Source: Breoghania sp. L-A4 (lineage in GTDB: Bacteria; Pseudomonadota; Alphaproteobacteria; Rhizobiales; Stappiaceae). From it: 64,000 nt of DNA. The DNA is taken from assembly GCF_003432385.1 (NCBI RefSeq), contig NZ_CP031841.1:2891579-2955578 (forward strand). The letters run 5' to 3'. Shown here piece by piece: positions 32,070-41,327 of the stretch (position 1 is the stretch's first letter; every line of letters starts with the position of its first letter). The notes beneath the pieces are model-generated. The model was not told where the DNA came from. It was given only the letters and a program-made list of their open reading frames with translations, and did no database searches. The position numbers were made by a program, and so were the translations under genes.

Positions 32070-34790
32070 ATGGCAAACAAGATGCTTATCGACGCCGCAC
32101 ACCCGGAGGAGACCCGGGTCGTCGTGGTGCGCGGCAATCGCGTTGAGGAATTCGATTTCGAAGCAGCCAATCGCAAACAGCTGCGGGGAAACATTTATCT
32201 CGCCAAGGTAACGCGCGTCGAGCCGTCGCTGCAGGCGGCCTTCGTCGACTACGGCGGCAACCGCCACGGCTTTCTCGCCTTCAGCGAAATTCACCCGGAT
32301 TTCTATCAGATCCCGGTCGCCGACCGCAAAGCCCTGCTCGAGCAGGAAGAAGCCGAGGCCGCCGAGGACGAAGCCGCCAGCAGCAAGTCCCGCTCGAGCA
32401 GGCCGTCGCGCCGCAAGAAGGACGCCAGCGTCAGCGAAAGCGCCGAAGACGCGGAAGCCGCTGCATCCGCCGGAAATGTTGACGAGGGCTCGGACGACGA
32501 TGCCGAGTCCGACAATCTGCCTCCCTCCGGCCACATCGGCAACGTCGAGGATACGCCCGAAGACGATCACGACGACGACGAACCGGCCGCCAAGGGCGAC
32601 GCGGACGTCAAGAACGACGACGAACTGGTTGAATCCGTTGGCGCCGAAGACGCCATGGAGGAAGTGCCGGTGCGCCGCGCGCGGCCGCGCCGTCACTACA
32701 AGATCCAGGAAGTCATTAAGCGCCGTCAGGTGCTGCTGGTGCAGGTCGTCAAGGAAGAGCGCGGCAACAAGGGCGCGGCTCTGACCACCTACCTCTCGCT
32801 CGCCGGACGGTACTCCGTGCTGATGCCGAACACCGGCCGCGGCGGCGGGATTTCCCGCAAGATCACCAATGTGACCGACCGCAAGCGCCTGAAGACGGTG
32901 GCCAACGAGCTGGAAGTGCCCGAGGGCATGGGCGTCATCCTGCGCACCGCGGGCGCCAGCCGCACCAAGGCCGAGATCAAGCGCGACTTCGAGTATCTGC
33001 TGCGCCTTTGGGAGAACGTGCGTGAACTGACGCTGCGCTCCGTGGCGCCGTGCCTGGTCTACGAGGAAGGCAGCCTGGTCAAGCGCTCGATCCGCGATCT
33101 CTACAACAAGGACATCGACGAGATTCTGGTCGCCGGCGAGGACGCCTACCGCGAGGCCAAGGATTTCATGCGCATGCTCATGCCGAGCCATGCCAAGAAC
33201 GTCCAGCCCTATCGCAGCTCCACACCGGTGTTCACCAAGCACGGCGTGGAAGCCCAGCTCGACGCCATGTTCTCGCCCGACGTCACCCTGCGCTCAGGCG
33301 GCTACATCGTGATCAACCAGACCGAAGCGCTGGTGGCCATCGACGTGAACTCGGGCAAGTCGACCCGCGAGCACTCGATCGAGGACACGGCGCTGCAGAC
33401 CAACCTGGAAGCGGCCGAGGAAGTCGCCCGCCAGTTGCGTCTGCGCGATCTCGCCGGCCTGATCGTGATCGATTTCATCGACATGGAAGAGAACCGGAAC
33501 AACCGCGCGGTTGAGAAGCGGATGAAGGACAGCCTGAAGTCCGACCGCGCGCGCATCCAGGTTGGCCGGATCTCGCACTTCGGCCTGCTGGAAATGTCGC
33601 GTCAGCGCATCCGCACCGGCGTGCTGGAAAGCTCCACCGAACACTGCCCGCACTGCCATGGCTCCGGCATGATCCGCTCCACCGAGTCGGTGGCGCTGCA
33701 CGTGCTGCGCGCGCTGGAGGATCACCTCCTGCGCCACTCCAGCCACCACATCAACGTGCGCACGCACACGCCGGCGGCGCTCTACATTCTCAACCAGAAG
33801 CGCCATCACCTGATGGAACTGGAGATGCGCTTCGGCCTCAACATCGCCATCTCGGCGGATGAGGAAATCGGCACGCAGCATTTCGTCCTCGACCGCGGCG
33901 AGCCCGCCATCGGCGACGAGGCCGTGCGCCCGGCGATCGCCGCGATCGTCCATCCCGACACCATCATGCCGGAGATCGAGGACGAGGACGACATCGAGGA
34001 AGAGATCGACGAGGAGATCGAAGAGGCAACCGTCAAGGCGGAAACGGCTTCCGACGATGGCACCCGCAAGCGCAAGCGCCGCAGGCGCCGGCGTGGCGGT
34101 GACGCATCCGAGTCCGGCGAGCAGGCCGACGCGAAGGATGCCTCCAAGGCTGACGACGACGAGGCGCCGGCCGAGAAGGCCGCGTCCGCCGAAGGCACCG
34201 ACGACGAGGAAGGCGACGACGACCGGCCGAAGAAGCGCCGCCGTGGCCGCCGCGGCGGACGCCGTGGCCGCCGGGGTCGCGACGCCAGCGAGGCCGGCTC
34301 CGAGGACACGGACGCCCAGGCATCCGACGGCGAATCGGGGAACGCGGAGACGGCGCAGGCCGATGACTCCGTATCCGACCCGGGCGAAGCGGGCGTCGTG
34401 ACGGCTGTGGGAACCAATGCAGACGACACCGGCGAAACGCCGGAGCCCGTTGAAGCTGCGTCCGAGCCTGCCGAAACCGCCGCGGACGAACCCGAGGCAG
34501 CCGAGGCACCTGTCGAGGAGGCGCCGGTTGACGTTTCCGCCGATGAGACACCGGCTGTCGAGACACCGGCTGTTGAGACAAAGGCCGTTGAGATGCCGGC
34601 CGAAGCGGCCGAGGAGCCTGCGGAAGAGCCCGTGACCGCCGAAGCGCCCCAAGAAGCCGAAGAGCCGGTTTCCGACGTAGCCGCGGCCGTCGCCGAGGAG
34701 CCTGCCGCAAAGCCTGCGAAAGCCGCCGAGGACAAGACCCCGCGCAAGAAGCGCTCGGGCTGGTGGCAGCGTGGTGGCTCATTCTTTTGA
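32070..34790 (+). CDS. rne: ribonuclease E
   Basis: RNase E is the endonuclease core of the RNA degradosome; it processes rRNA and tRNA and starts mRNA decay. The 906-residue protein opens MANKMLIDAAHPEETRVVV. An S1 RNA-binding domain is split by a highly acidic insert of about 110 residues (about 95-205), as in other alphaproteobacteria. The catalytic DNase-I-like domain has VAIDVNSGKSTRE and LIVIDFIDME (the two magnesium Asp residues) and the zinc-link EHCPHCHGSGM. The C-terminal 250 residues alternate Arg-rich RNA-binding blocks (RKRRRRRRGG, KKRRRGRRGGRRGRRG) with an Ala/Glu/Pro-rich tail and end KKRSGWWQRGGSFF, a likely partner-binding tip. GGAGA precedes the ATG. Confidence 0.96.
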   Translation: MANKMLIDAAHPEETRVVVVRGNRVEEFDFEAANRKQLRGNIYLAKVTRVEPSLQAAFVDYGGNRHGFLAFSEIHPDFYQIPVADRKALLEQEEAEAAEDEAASSKSRSSRPSRRKKDASVSESAEDAEAAASAGNVDEGSDDDAESDNLPPSGHIGNVEDTPEDDHDDDEPAAKGDADVKNDDELVESVGAEDAMEEVPVRRARPRRHYKIQEVIKRRQVLLVQVVKEERGNKGAALTTYLSLAGRYSVLMPNTGRGGGISRKITNVTDRKRLKTVANELEVPEGMGVILRTAGASRTKAEIKRDFEYLLRLWENVRELTLRSVAPCLVYEEGSLVKRSIRDLYNKDIDEILVAGEDAYREAKDFMRMLMPSHAKNVQPYRSSTPVFTKHGVEAQLDAMFSPDVTLRSGGYIVINQTEALVAIDVNSGKSTREHSIEDTALQTNLEAAEEVARQLRLRDLAGLIVIDFIDMEENRNNRAVEKRMKDSLKSDRARIQVGRISHFGLLEMSRQRIRTGVLESSTEHCPHCHGSGMIRSTESVALHVLRALEDHLLRHSSHHINVRTHTPAALYILNQKRHHLMELEMRFGLNIAISADEEIGTQHFVLDRGEPAIGDEAVRPAIAAIVHPDTIMPEIEDEDDIEEEIDEEIEEATVKAETASDDGTRKRKRRRRRRGGDASESGEQADAKDASKADDDEAPAEKAASAEGTDDEEGDDDRPKKRRRGRRGGRRGRRGRDASEAGSEDTDAQASDGESGNAETAQADDSVSDPGEAGVVTAVGTNADDTGETPEPVEAASEPAETAADEPEAAEAPVEEAPVDVSADETPAVETPAVETKAVEMPAEAAEEPAEEPVTAEAPQEAEEPVSDVAAAVAEEPAAKPAKAAEDKTPRKKRSGWWQRGGSFF

Positions 34791-34832
34791 AAGGCCGTTG
34801 GCCTGAAGAAAGACTGACACCGCTTTGAAAAC

Positions 34833-34870
34833 AAAAGGCTCCCGCACCGGACTGGTACGGGAGCCTTTTT
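34833..34870. terminator. intrinsic terminator after rne
   Basis: AAAGGCTCCCG (34834-34844) pairs with CGGGAGCCTTT (34858-34868), flanked by A on the left and five T on the right. It lies 45 bases after the rne stop codon and can also serve the convergent ivd gene. Confidence 0.9.
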
Positions 34871-35008
34871 CGTTGGAGCGTGGCGAAGAGTGCCGCGTCG
34901 TCCTCGGCCCTGTGCCGAGTATCCCTCTTTTCGAGGCGAAGATGGGTGCTCGGGACAAGCCTGAGCATGACCAAGGCGGGGTCTTCGGCCCCAGCTCTGC
35001 GCTCCGCC

Positions 35009-36179
35009 CTACTTCGTCTTCTCGAACAGTTCCCGGCCGATCAGCATGCGGCGGATTTCGGAGGTGCCCGCGCCGATCTCGTAGAGCTTGGCGTCGCGCA
35101 GCAGGCGTCCGGTCGGGTATTCGTTGATGTAGCCGTTGCCGCCGAGAAGCTGGATGGCGTCGAGCGCGATCTTCGTGGCGTTCTCCGCGGCATACAGAAT
35201 GGCGCCGGCGGCGTCCTCGCGGGTCGTCTCGCCCCGGTCGCAGGCCTGCGCGACCGCGTAGCAATAGGCGCGCGAGGCGTTCATCATCACATACATGTCG
35301 GCAAGCTTGCCCTGCACGAGCTGGAAGGTGCCGATCGGCTGGCCGAACTGCTCGCGTTCGTGCACATACGGGATGACCACATCCATTGCCGCCTGCATGA
35401 TGCCGATGGCGCCAGCAGCGAGGACGGCGCGCTCGTAGTCGAGGCCCGACATCAGAACGTTGACGCCCTTGCCGACCTCGCCGAGCACGTTTTCTTCCGG
35501 CACCTCGCAGTCTTGAAAGACCAACTCGCCGGTTTCCGAGCCGCGCATGCCCAGCTTGTCGAGCTTCTGGGCGACGGAGAACCCGGCAAACGCCTTCTCG
35601 ATGATGAAGGCCGTGATGCCCTTCGAGCCGGCGGCCATGTCCGTCTTGGCGTAGACGATCAGCGTGTCGGCCTGCGGCCCGTTGGTGATCCAGAATTTGG
35701 AACCGTTGAGAACATAGCGGTCGCCCTTCTTCTCTGCCTTGAGCTTCATGGAGACCACGTCGGACCCTGCCCCGTCTCCGACATGGCCAGCGCGCCGAGA
35801 TGCTCGCCGGAGACCAGCTTGCCGAGATATCGGGTCTTCTGCGCGTCGGTGCCCCAGCGCCGCATCTGGTTGACGCACAGATTGGAATGGGCGCCATAGG
35901 ACAGCCCGATGGACGCCGAGGCCCGGCTCACCTCCTCCATGGCGATGCAATGCTCGAGGTAGCCGAGACCCGCCCCGCCCCACTCCTCTTCCACCGTGAT
36001 GCCGTGCAGCCCGAGCGCGCCCATTTCCGGCCACAGCTCGCGCGGGAACCAATCGTCGCGATCGATCTTTTCCGCCAGCGGCGCGATGCGGTCCTGCGAG
36101 AAGGAGTGCACGCTGTCGCGCAGCATGTCGGCCGTCTCGCCGAGGTTGAAGTTGAAGGCCTTGGGTGCATTGGGATCAT
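35009..36179 (-). CDS. ivd: isovaleryl-CoA dehydrogenase-type acyl-CoA dehydrogenase (frame broken, probably twice)
   Basis: This FAD enzyme family oxidises acyl-CoA thioesters at the alpha-beta position; the N-terminus ([19 protein letters not shown]) is typical of isovaleryl-CoA dehydrogenases of leucine breakdown. Other landmarks are [16 protein letters not shown], the FAD/substrate segment [31 protein letters not shown], and the C-terminal [22 protein letters not shown] with [14 protein letters not shown]-type ending. The frame is lost at about 35771-35776 (a run of four G where five are needed). A second base appears missing just after the start, since GGGAGG plus ATG at 36179 lies one base out of frame with the protein. 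With both restored the length is 390, as expected. Confidence 0.88.
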
Positions 36180-36229
36180 GGGGTCCTCCCGGCGGATCTC
36201 TGCGGTCCGCTCTGCGTTTGTGGCGCGCC

Positions 36230-36679
36230 TCAGCGCGCGTATTTGATGAAGGGCGTGAGTTTTCCGATACGATCGTAGAGCTGACGCGCGGTTGCGTTGA
36301 AATGCTGCGTCGTCCAGTAAACGGCACCGGCGCCGGCCTCATCGGCGGCGTCATACACCGCCTCGATCAGCTTGCGGCCGATGCCCTGACCGCGCACCGC
36401 CGGATCCGCATAGAGATCCTGCAGATAGCAGGTGTCCTCGATCATCCAGGTGGTGCGGTGGAACAGATAGTGGACGATTCCGACGAGCCTGCCGTCAGCA
36501 TCCACCGCGCACAGGCCATACGGGTCCTCGCCCGCCGTCATCAGCCGCGCCCAGGTGGTGTCATAGATTTCCTGCGGCTTCTCGGTCTCGTAGAAGGTCA
36601 GATAATCCTTCCACAGCGCGGCCCACTGGTCGTGATCGGCGGGTGCCAGAGGGCGGATAGTGATGGTGGAATCGGGCAT
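36230..36679 (-). CDS. GNAT family N-acetyltransferase
   Basis: The 149-residue protein has the acetyl-CoA-binding signature DLYADPAVRGQGIGRKLIEAV (R-G-x-G-I-G) at about 84-104 and a C-terminal YWTTQHFNATARQLYDRIGK block. Related proteins acetylate small amines, but the substrate here cannot be told. The start is taken at 36679 (MPDSTITIRPLAPAD); an earlier in-frame codon adds an unconserved leader. It lies between ccdB and ivd on the same strand with 50 bases on the ivd side. Confidence 0.88.
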   Translation of the reverse strand: MPDSTITIRPLAPADHDQWAALWKDYLTFYETEKPQEIYDTTWARLMTAGEDPYGLCAVDADGRLVGIVHYLFHRTTWMIEDTCYLQDLYADPAVRGQGIGRKLIEAVYDAADEAGAGAVYWTTQHFNATARQLYDRIGKLTPFIKYAR

Positions 36680-36717
36680 GGGCTCTCGCGTTTCAGGTGA
36701 ATTTCGAGGAGAGGGTA

Positions 36718-37044
36718 TCAGAATCCGACGAACAGCCGGTCCAGACACCGGATAATCTCGTCACGCCTGCCGGCGAGGCTCGCAATGGCGGATGACGAAA
36801 GAGCCCGCCGCAAGATCGCAAAGAGATCGCTCACGGCAAGCAGGTAGCGCTCTCCTTCGATGGCAACGGTCAGGTTCAAACCGGCGACGGGCGCGAACAA
36901 TGCCTCCCGGACCAGCGGCGCAACCACGACCGACGGAACACCGTCGAGGAGGTCATGCTGGAGAATGACCAGATACGGGACGTCCTCGCGTGAGGCCGCA
37001 TCGAGATTAGCGACCACATCAAACTGATGCAGGGAGGAAGCCAA
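36718..37044 (-). CDS. ccdB: CcdB family toxin (type II toxin-antitoxin)
   Basis: CcdB toxins poison DNA gyrase by trapping GyrA on cut DNA. The 108-residue product has the family opening QFDVVANLDAASREDVPYLVILQHDLL, a central VVAPLV strand, and the C-terminal LAGRRDEIIRCLDRLFVGF. In plasmid-F CcdB the final residues W-G-I contact gyrase; here the end is V-G-F, so the tryptophan is not present. Initiation appears to use TTG at 37044, since no ATG fits, and the exact start is uncertain. It follows ccdA by 12 bases, the normal antitoxin-first order. Confidence 0.85.
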   Translation of the reverse strand: MASSLHQFDVVANLDAASREDVPYLVILQHDLLDGVPSVVVAPLVREALFAPVAGLNLTVAIEGERYLLAVSDLFAILRRALSSSAIASLAGRRDEIIRCLDRLFVGF

Positions 37045-37056
37045 GGCGGGCGGGCC

Positions 37057-37290
37057 TCAGAACCGGCGAAGATGCTTGAGACGCTCGCCCATCGTTCCGT
37101 GCGCCTCGATGTAGCGGCGGTAGGATTCCAGGCCCTCCCGGTTCTCCTCGGCCCAGGCATCGCGGCGCGCGACGGCCTCCAGTCGGATCTGCAAGGCCTC
37201 TTCCACAGCTTGCGAGACGTCTATGCCCGCAGCTTCCGCCCTGAGCAGCAGCTCCTCGCTGACTTCAACGCTGGCGATCTTCCTATTCAT
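37057..37290 (-). CDS. ccdA: CcdA family antitoxin
   Basis: The 77-residue protein has a ribbon-helix-helix DNA-binding N-terminus (MNRKIASVEVSEELLLRAEAAGIDVSQAVEEAL) and a C-terminal region that binds and neutralises CcdB (WAEENREGLESYRRYIEAHGTM...RRF), the typical CcdA layout. Such antitoxins repress their own operon together with CcdB. It is directly upstream of ccdB on the same strand. Flanking genes are housekeeping and I saw no mobile-element signs around it. Confidence 0.88.
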   Translation of the reverse strand: MNRKIASVEVSEELLLRAEAAGIDVSQAVEEALQIRLEAVARRDAWAEENREGLESYRRYIEAHGTMGERLKHLRRF

Positions 37291-37356
37291 CGCTTCGAGA
37301 CCCTGTCGAGTACCTTCGTCGTGCCAGTATACATCTCCCGTGCCCTCCCGCCTCCC

Positions 37357-37803
37357 TCAATCGGCCATGCCCTCGAGACAGATCATGGAGAACAGCGCGG
37401 TCGCGACATGGGTTTCGCGCGCGTCGTCAAGACCAAAGACGTCGGCGCGGCAGATGGTCAGCGTACGGCCCGGCTTGATCACCCGGCCGCGCGCCACGAG
37501 CTGATCGCCGCGCGCAGGGTTCAGCAAATTGATCTTGTATTCCGTCGTCAGCACCCCGGTGCCGGGCGGATAGAGCGACAGGGCGGCGTAGCCTGCGGCC
37601 GAGTCGGCAATCGACGCCGTGCTGCCGGCGTGAAAGAACCCGTGCTGCTGGGTCAGCGCGGGCTGGTGAGCCATCGCGAGATCCACCTCGCCCGGCGCCA
37701 GATGCACGATGCGCGCGCCCAGATGCTCCATGAACGGCTGACGGCCGAAACTCGCCCGTACACGGGCCTCCCAATCGGGATCGCGCGGCTCAAAGACGCT
37801 CAT
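37357..37803 (-). CDS. PaaI-type hotdog-fold thioesterase
   Basis: The 148-residue protein has the hotdog signature QQHGFFHAGSTASIADSAAGYAA (central helix with the catalytic acidic residue) at about 53-75 and later TTEYKINLLNPARGD. PaaI-family enzymes hydrolyse acyl-CoA thioesters. The start ATG overlaps the stop codon of the VOC gene (ATGA at 37800-37803), so they are translationally coupled. The substrate is unknown. Confidence 0.9.
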   Translation of the reverse strand: MSVFEPRDPDWEARVRASFGRQPFMEHLGARIVHLAPGEVDLAMAHQPALTQQHGFFHAGSTASIADSAAGYAALSLYPPGTGVLTTEYKINLLNPARGDQLVARGRVIKPGRTLTICRADVFGLDDARETHVATALFSMICLEGMAD

Positions 37804-38239
37804 TCGACATCCAGTTCGGTAAAATTCGGCCAGTTCGGCGGCGCGCCCAGCTCCAGCACATTGCCGTCGGGATCGTTCAAATAGAGGCTGATGCCTCCGG
37901 CCGGCCAGGTTACCTCGGAGGTGATCGGCACGCCGGACGCGGTCAGATACGCCCGCCAGGCATCGAGATCACGCGTGGCGATCTTGAAGGCGAAATGGCT
38001 CGGCCCTCGCTGTGGTGGCCGGGGATGACCCCTCCGGGCGTCTCGACGTCATTGGCCGTCCCGCCACGCAAGAAGACAAGCAGGACCTCCCCTGGCGCCG
38101 CATCATAGGCAGACAGCCGGTCGCCTCCCACCATGCGTTCCAGACCGAGGATGCCGTTGTAGAAGGCATGCGCCGCATCGAGGTCCGCCACATAGACGGA
38201 AGTCTCCAGAATGCCGCCGATTTTTGGTGGCCGCGCCAT
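37800..38239 (-). CDS. VOC (glyoxalase/bleomycin resistance) superfamily protein, frame broken once
   Basis: VOC proteins are metal-dependent small-molecule enzymes or binding proteins built from paired beta-alpha-beta-beta-beta units. Visible motifs are ILETSVYVADLDAAHAFY at the start, GHHSEGPSHFAFKIA in the middle and YLNDPDGNVLELG near the end (a usual metal Glu). The frame is lost near 38000-38005 (GAGGGCCGAG); one added G or C restores these last two motifs and a 146-residue protein. It overlaps the thioesterase gene start. Function within VOC cannot be told. Confidence 0.85.
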
Positions 38240-38264
38240 CGTTGCCGTGAATCCCTGTTTCGAC

Positions 38265-39070
38265 TCAGCTCACATTGGCGCTCAAGCGGTCCAGCCGCAA
38301 CCGGTCGCGGTCATCCGTCAGCCGCCAGACGCCGCCCATCACCGCGCCAAGCACGCCAAGTCCCGTGGCGCCGCCGATGAGGAACATGATCAGCACCTGG
38401 TATTTCACCGCCTCCGAGGGATCGGCGCCCGCGAGAATCTGACCCGTCATCATGCCCGGCAGGGCGACGATGCCGGTGGCGGCCATGGAATTGATGATCG
38501 GCATGAAACCGGAACGAATGGCGCGGCGCGACAGCGTCCGCATGGCCTCCCAGCGCGTGTGGCCCAGCAGCAGCCGCGCCTCGACGGCGCGCGCGTCACG
38601 CACGGTACTCTCGACAAGGGTATCCAGACCGAGACTGACGCCTGTCATCGCGTTGCCGAGAATCATGCCGAACATCGGCAGCAGAAAGCGCGGCGCGTAC
38701 CACGGGTCGGGCTGGATTTGGGTCGTAAGCGCAACCGCCATGACGATACCGCCGGCAAGCAGGATGTTGGTCGCGCCCAGCCCGTACCCCACGGGCCGGA
38801 CAGCCTGCGCGACTGGCGCGCCCAGACTTCGCGGGCCGCCAGCAACGTCATCAACAGCGCCACCGCCAGCGTCAGCCACAGCGAGGATTGCGCAAAGATC
38901 CATTTCAGCGCGATGCCGACCAGCAGCAGTTGCACCGTCATCCGCAAGGCCGAAACAACCAGAGACCGTGCGATACCCAGACCGAGCAACACCGACAACA
39001 CCGCGTTGAGCACGAGGAAACTCGACGCCCACGCGAGATCGGAATATTCCAGCGGGTGATAGCCGGTCAT
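38265..39070 (-). CDS. fetB: ABC transporter permease, FetB family (UPF0014), frame broken once
   Basis: FetB-family permeases, with FetA, are linked to iron export and oxidative-stress tolerance in E. coli. Multiple membrane segments are visible, with family motifs ALRMTVQLLLVGIALKW, LLPMFGMILGNAMTGVSLGLD, LLGHTRWEAMR and GIVALPGMMTGQILAGADP. The frame is lost near 38797-38803; adding one base restores RRLSGPVGYGLGATNILLAG and a 268-residue protein. The start ATG at 39070 overlaps the fetA stop codon. Iron as substrate here is by family only. Confidence 0.9.
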
Positions 39071-39663
39071 GCCGCATCCTCGAGCCGTCCGCCGGCGACC
39101 GTCAGATGGCTCGCGCCGAGCCGTTGCGCCTGATCCGCGTCATGGGTGACCAGTACGATTGCGCCGCCACCGTCACGAAACCGCCGCAGCCGCGACTCCA
39201 CGGCCGTGCGCGCCTCCGCATCGAGCCCCGACGTCGGCTCATCAAGCAGCAGGACATCCGGTTTGCCCGCGAGTGCCCGCGCAAGCGCCAGACGCTGGCG
39301 TTCGCCGGTCGACAGACGCTCGACGCGCCAATCCAGCGCCTCGCGCGGCAGGCCAAGCGCCTCCAATTCGGCCACGGGATCGGCAGCGGCGGGAAAATGA
39401 TCGCGCACGATGTCGTCCCACCAGCCGCTTTCCGCCGGAACGAACGCCACCTTGCGCCGCCAACGGGACGCCGGCATCGCGCGCCGGTCCAGCCCGCCAC
39501 ACAGCACCTGTCCCTCGTTGGGATCAAGATCCGCGATCGCGCGCAAAAGCCTGGTCTTGCCCGAGCCCGACGCCCCGCGCACCACGACGCACCCGCCCGA
39601 GGCAACGTCCAGCAACGCGGCGCTTACTCCGCGCCCCTCAAGGCGTCTGACAGAAAGATCCAC
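39067..39663 (-). CDS. fetA: ABC transporter ATP-binding protein, FetA family
   Basis: The 198-residue ATPase is short for its class, as FetA proteins are. Walker A is GASGSGKTRLLRAIAD (about 30), the signature is LSTGERQRLALARALA (about 117), Walker B is VLLLDEPTSGLD (about 139), and the switch is VLVTHDADQ. The start is a GTG at 39663 with GGGAGA seven bases upstream. It overlaps fetB by four bases and follows mgtE by 51 bases on the same strand, so the transporters may share a transcript. Confidence 0.9.
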   Translation of the reverse strand: MDLSVRRLEGRGVSAALLDVASGGCVVVRGASGSGKTRLLRAIADLDPNEGQVLCGGLDRRAMPASRWRRKVAFVPAESGWWDDIVRDHFPAAADPVAELEALGLPREALDWRVERLSTGERQRLALARALAGKPDVLLLDEPTSGLDAEARTAVESRLRRFRDGGGAIVLVTHDADQAQRLGASHLTVAGGRLEDAA

Positions 39664-39714
39664 GTGAGCTCTCCCGCCGATACACGAGTCGTTTGCGAAA
39701 TGAAGCCGTCCGCC

Positions 39715-41148
39715 TCAGCCCAGGCCGAACCACCAGGCGGCGAGGCCGAGAAATGCGAAAAAGCCCACCACATCGGTGACCGTGGTCAGGAACACGCCCG
39801 AGGCCAGCGCCGGATCGATATCGAGACGATCAAGCATCAACGGGATCAGGATACCGGCGGCGCCCGCGGCCACCATGTTGATGATCATCGCCGCACCAAT
39901 CACGCCTCCGATCTGCGCGCTTGCGAACCAAAACCCGGCCAGCACACCGATGACGACGGCGAACATCATGCCGTTGAGAAACCCCACCGCCGTCTCGCGC
40001 ACGATGATCCGCGCGGAGTTGTGGGTGTCCAACTCGCGCGTCGCCAAAGCGCGTACCGCCACCGTCATGGTCTGCGTGCCGGAATTGCCGCCCATGGAGG
40101 CGACAATCGGCATCAGGATGGCCAGAGCCACCATCTGCTCGATGGTGGCGTCGAACAGGCCGATCACCAGCGAGGCGAGAATCGCGGTCCCCAGATTGAG
40201 CAGAAGCCACAGAAACCGGCCGCGCAGCGTGTCCAGAATGGTATCGGAGATTTCCGCGTCGCGCACACCGGCGAGGCCGAGAATGTCCTCCTCGGCCTCC
40301 TCATGGATCACGTCAACGATATCATCGACGGTCAGCACGCCGACCAGCCGCTCGGCATCATCGACGACGGCCGCCGACACCAGGTTGTATCGCTGGAACA
40401 GGCGCGCGACCTCTTCCTGATCCTCGGTGGCTTTCACCGGGTGGCGGGTGTCCGCCATGATCGCGGAAATGGTTTCCGCGCGCTTGGTGCGCAGCAGCCG
40501 GTCAAGCGCCACCGCGCCCTGAAGCCGGAAGGCCGGATCGATCACGAAGATCTGATAGAATTCGTCCGGCAGGTCATCCGCATCGCGCATGTAGTCGATG
40601 GTCTGGCCGACGGTCCAGAACGGCGGCACGGCGATGAAGTCCGACTGCATGAGCCGGCCGGCGCTGTCCTCGGGATAGTCGAGGGCCCGGCGCAGCGACA
40701 TCTGCTCGGCCTGCGGCATCTGGCCGAGAATCTCTTCCTGCGCGTCCTCCTCGAGATCCTCGAGAATGTAGACGGCGTCATCGGATTCCAGATCGCCAAT
40801 GCCTTCCGCCAGATCGGCGGTCGGCATTTCCTCAAGCAGCCGGGCACGCACCGAGTCGTCGATTTCGGTCAGAACCGCATAGTCGAAATCGTCGCCCATC
40901 AGGCGGATCAGCTTCTGGCGGCTTTCCGGATACAGCGCCTCGATCAGGTTGCCGAGATCGGCCTCGTGCAACCCGCTGCACAAGACCCGGATGACCTCCG
41001 CATCATCGCGATCCAGCGCGTCCTCGACCGCGTCGACGAACGCGCGCACGACATGGCCCTCGTCGTCGCGCAGACGCAACGGCTCATGCTCGGTCTCGGC
41101 GGTCGTATCGGTCTCGGTTTCGGCCAAGGTCGTCTCCTGCGCGGGCAC
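39715..41148 (-). CDS. mgtE: magnesium transporter MgtE
   Basis: MgtE forms dimeric magnesium channels gated by cytosolic magnesium. The 477-residue protein has an N-domain (about 35-150, with helical repeats such as EDAVYILEDLEEDAQEEIL-like), a CBS pair (about 165-285, RLMQSDFIAVPPFWT and LVGVLTVDDIVDVI), and a five-helix membrane domain (about 300-475, GNSGTQTMTVAVRALATREL and GLFDATIEQMVALAILMPIVA). GNSGTQ-type glycine-rich pore sequence is kept. The listed start is a GTG. No magnesium riboswitch could be recognised upstream. Confidence 0.93.
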   Translation of the reverse strand: MPAQETTLAETETDTTAETEHEPLRLRDDEGHVVRAFVDAVEDALDRDDAEVIRVLCSGLHEADLGNLIEALYPESRQKLIRLMGDDFDYAVLTEIDDSVRARLLEEMPTADLAEGIGDLESDDAVYILEDLEEDAQEEILGQMPQAEQMSLRRALDYPEDSAGRLMQSDFIAVPPFWTVGQTIDYMRDADDLPDEFYQIFVIDPAFRLQGAVALDRLLRTKRAETISAIMADTRHPVKATEDQEEVARLFQRYNLVSAAVVDDAERLVGVLTVDDIVDVIHEEAEEDILGLAGVRDAEISDTILDTLRGRFLWLLLNLGTAILASLVIGLFDATIEQMVALAILMPIVASMGGNSGTQTMTVAVRALATRELDTHNSARIIVRETAVGFLNGMMFAVVIGVLAGFWFASAQIGGVIGAAMIINMVAAGAAGILIPLMLDRLDIDPALASGVFLTTVTDVVGFFAFLGLAAWWFGLG

Positions 41149-41327
41149 ATTCCGGTTCGCCAGTCAGGCGCCGGCTTGCGGATATCCGGCGCGACTTCGC
41201 TTCAACGTTCAGTGTTGGAGCATATTCCTGTCGGCAAAATGACGCCATTCCACGGTAACGCGCTGGACGACACCGCTTTTCAGACAGACAGCCAACCGGG
41301 CATCAGCGTTTCCCGCGTCCCCGGGAG

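Noticed and set aside
32067-34974. Several long frames antisense to rne
   Set aside because: They mirror the low-complexity acidic and Arg-rich parts of RNase E and resemble no protein.
37044-37290. Mobile-element origin of ccdAB
   Set aside because: No integrase, tRNA target, inverted repeats or composition change is visible around the module.
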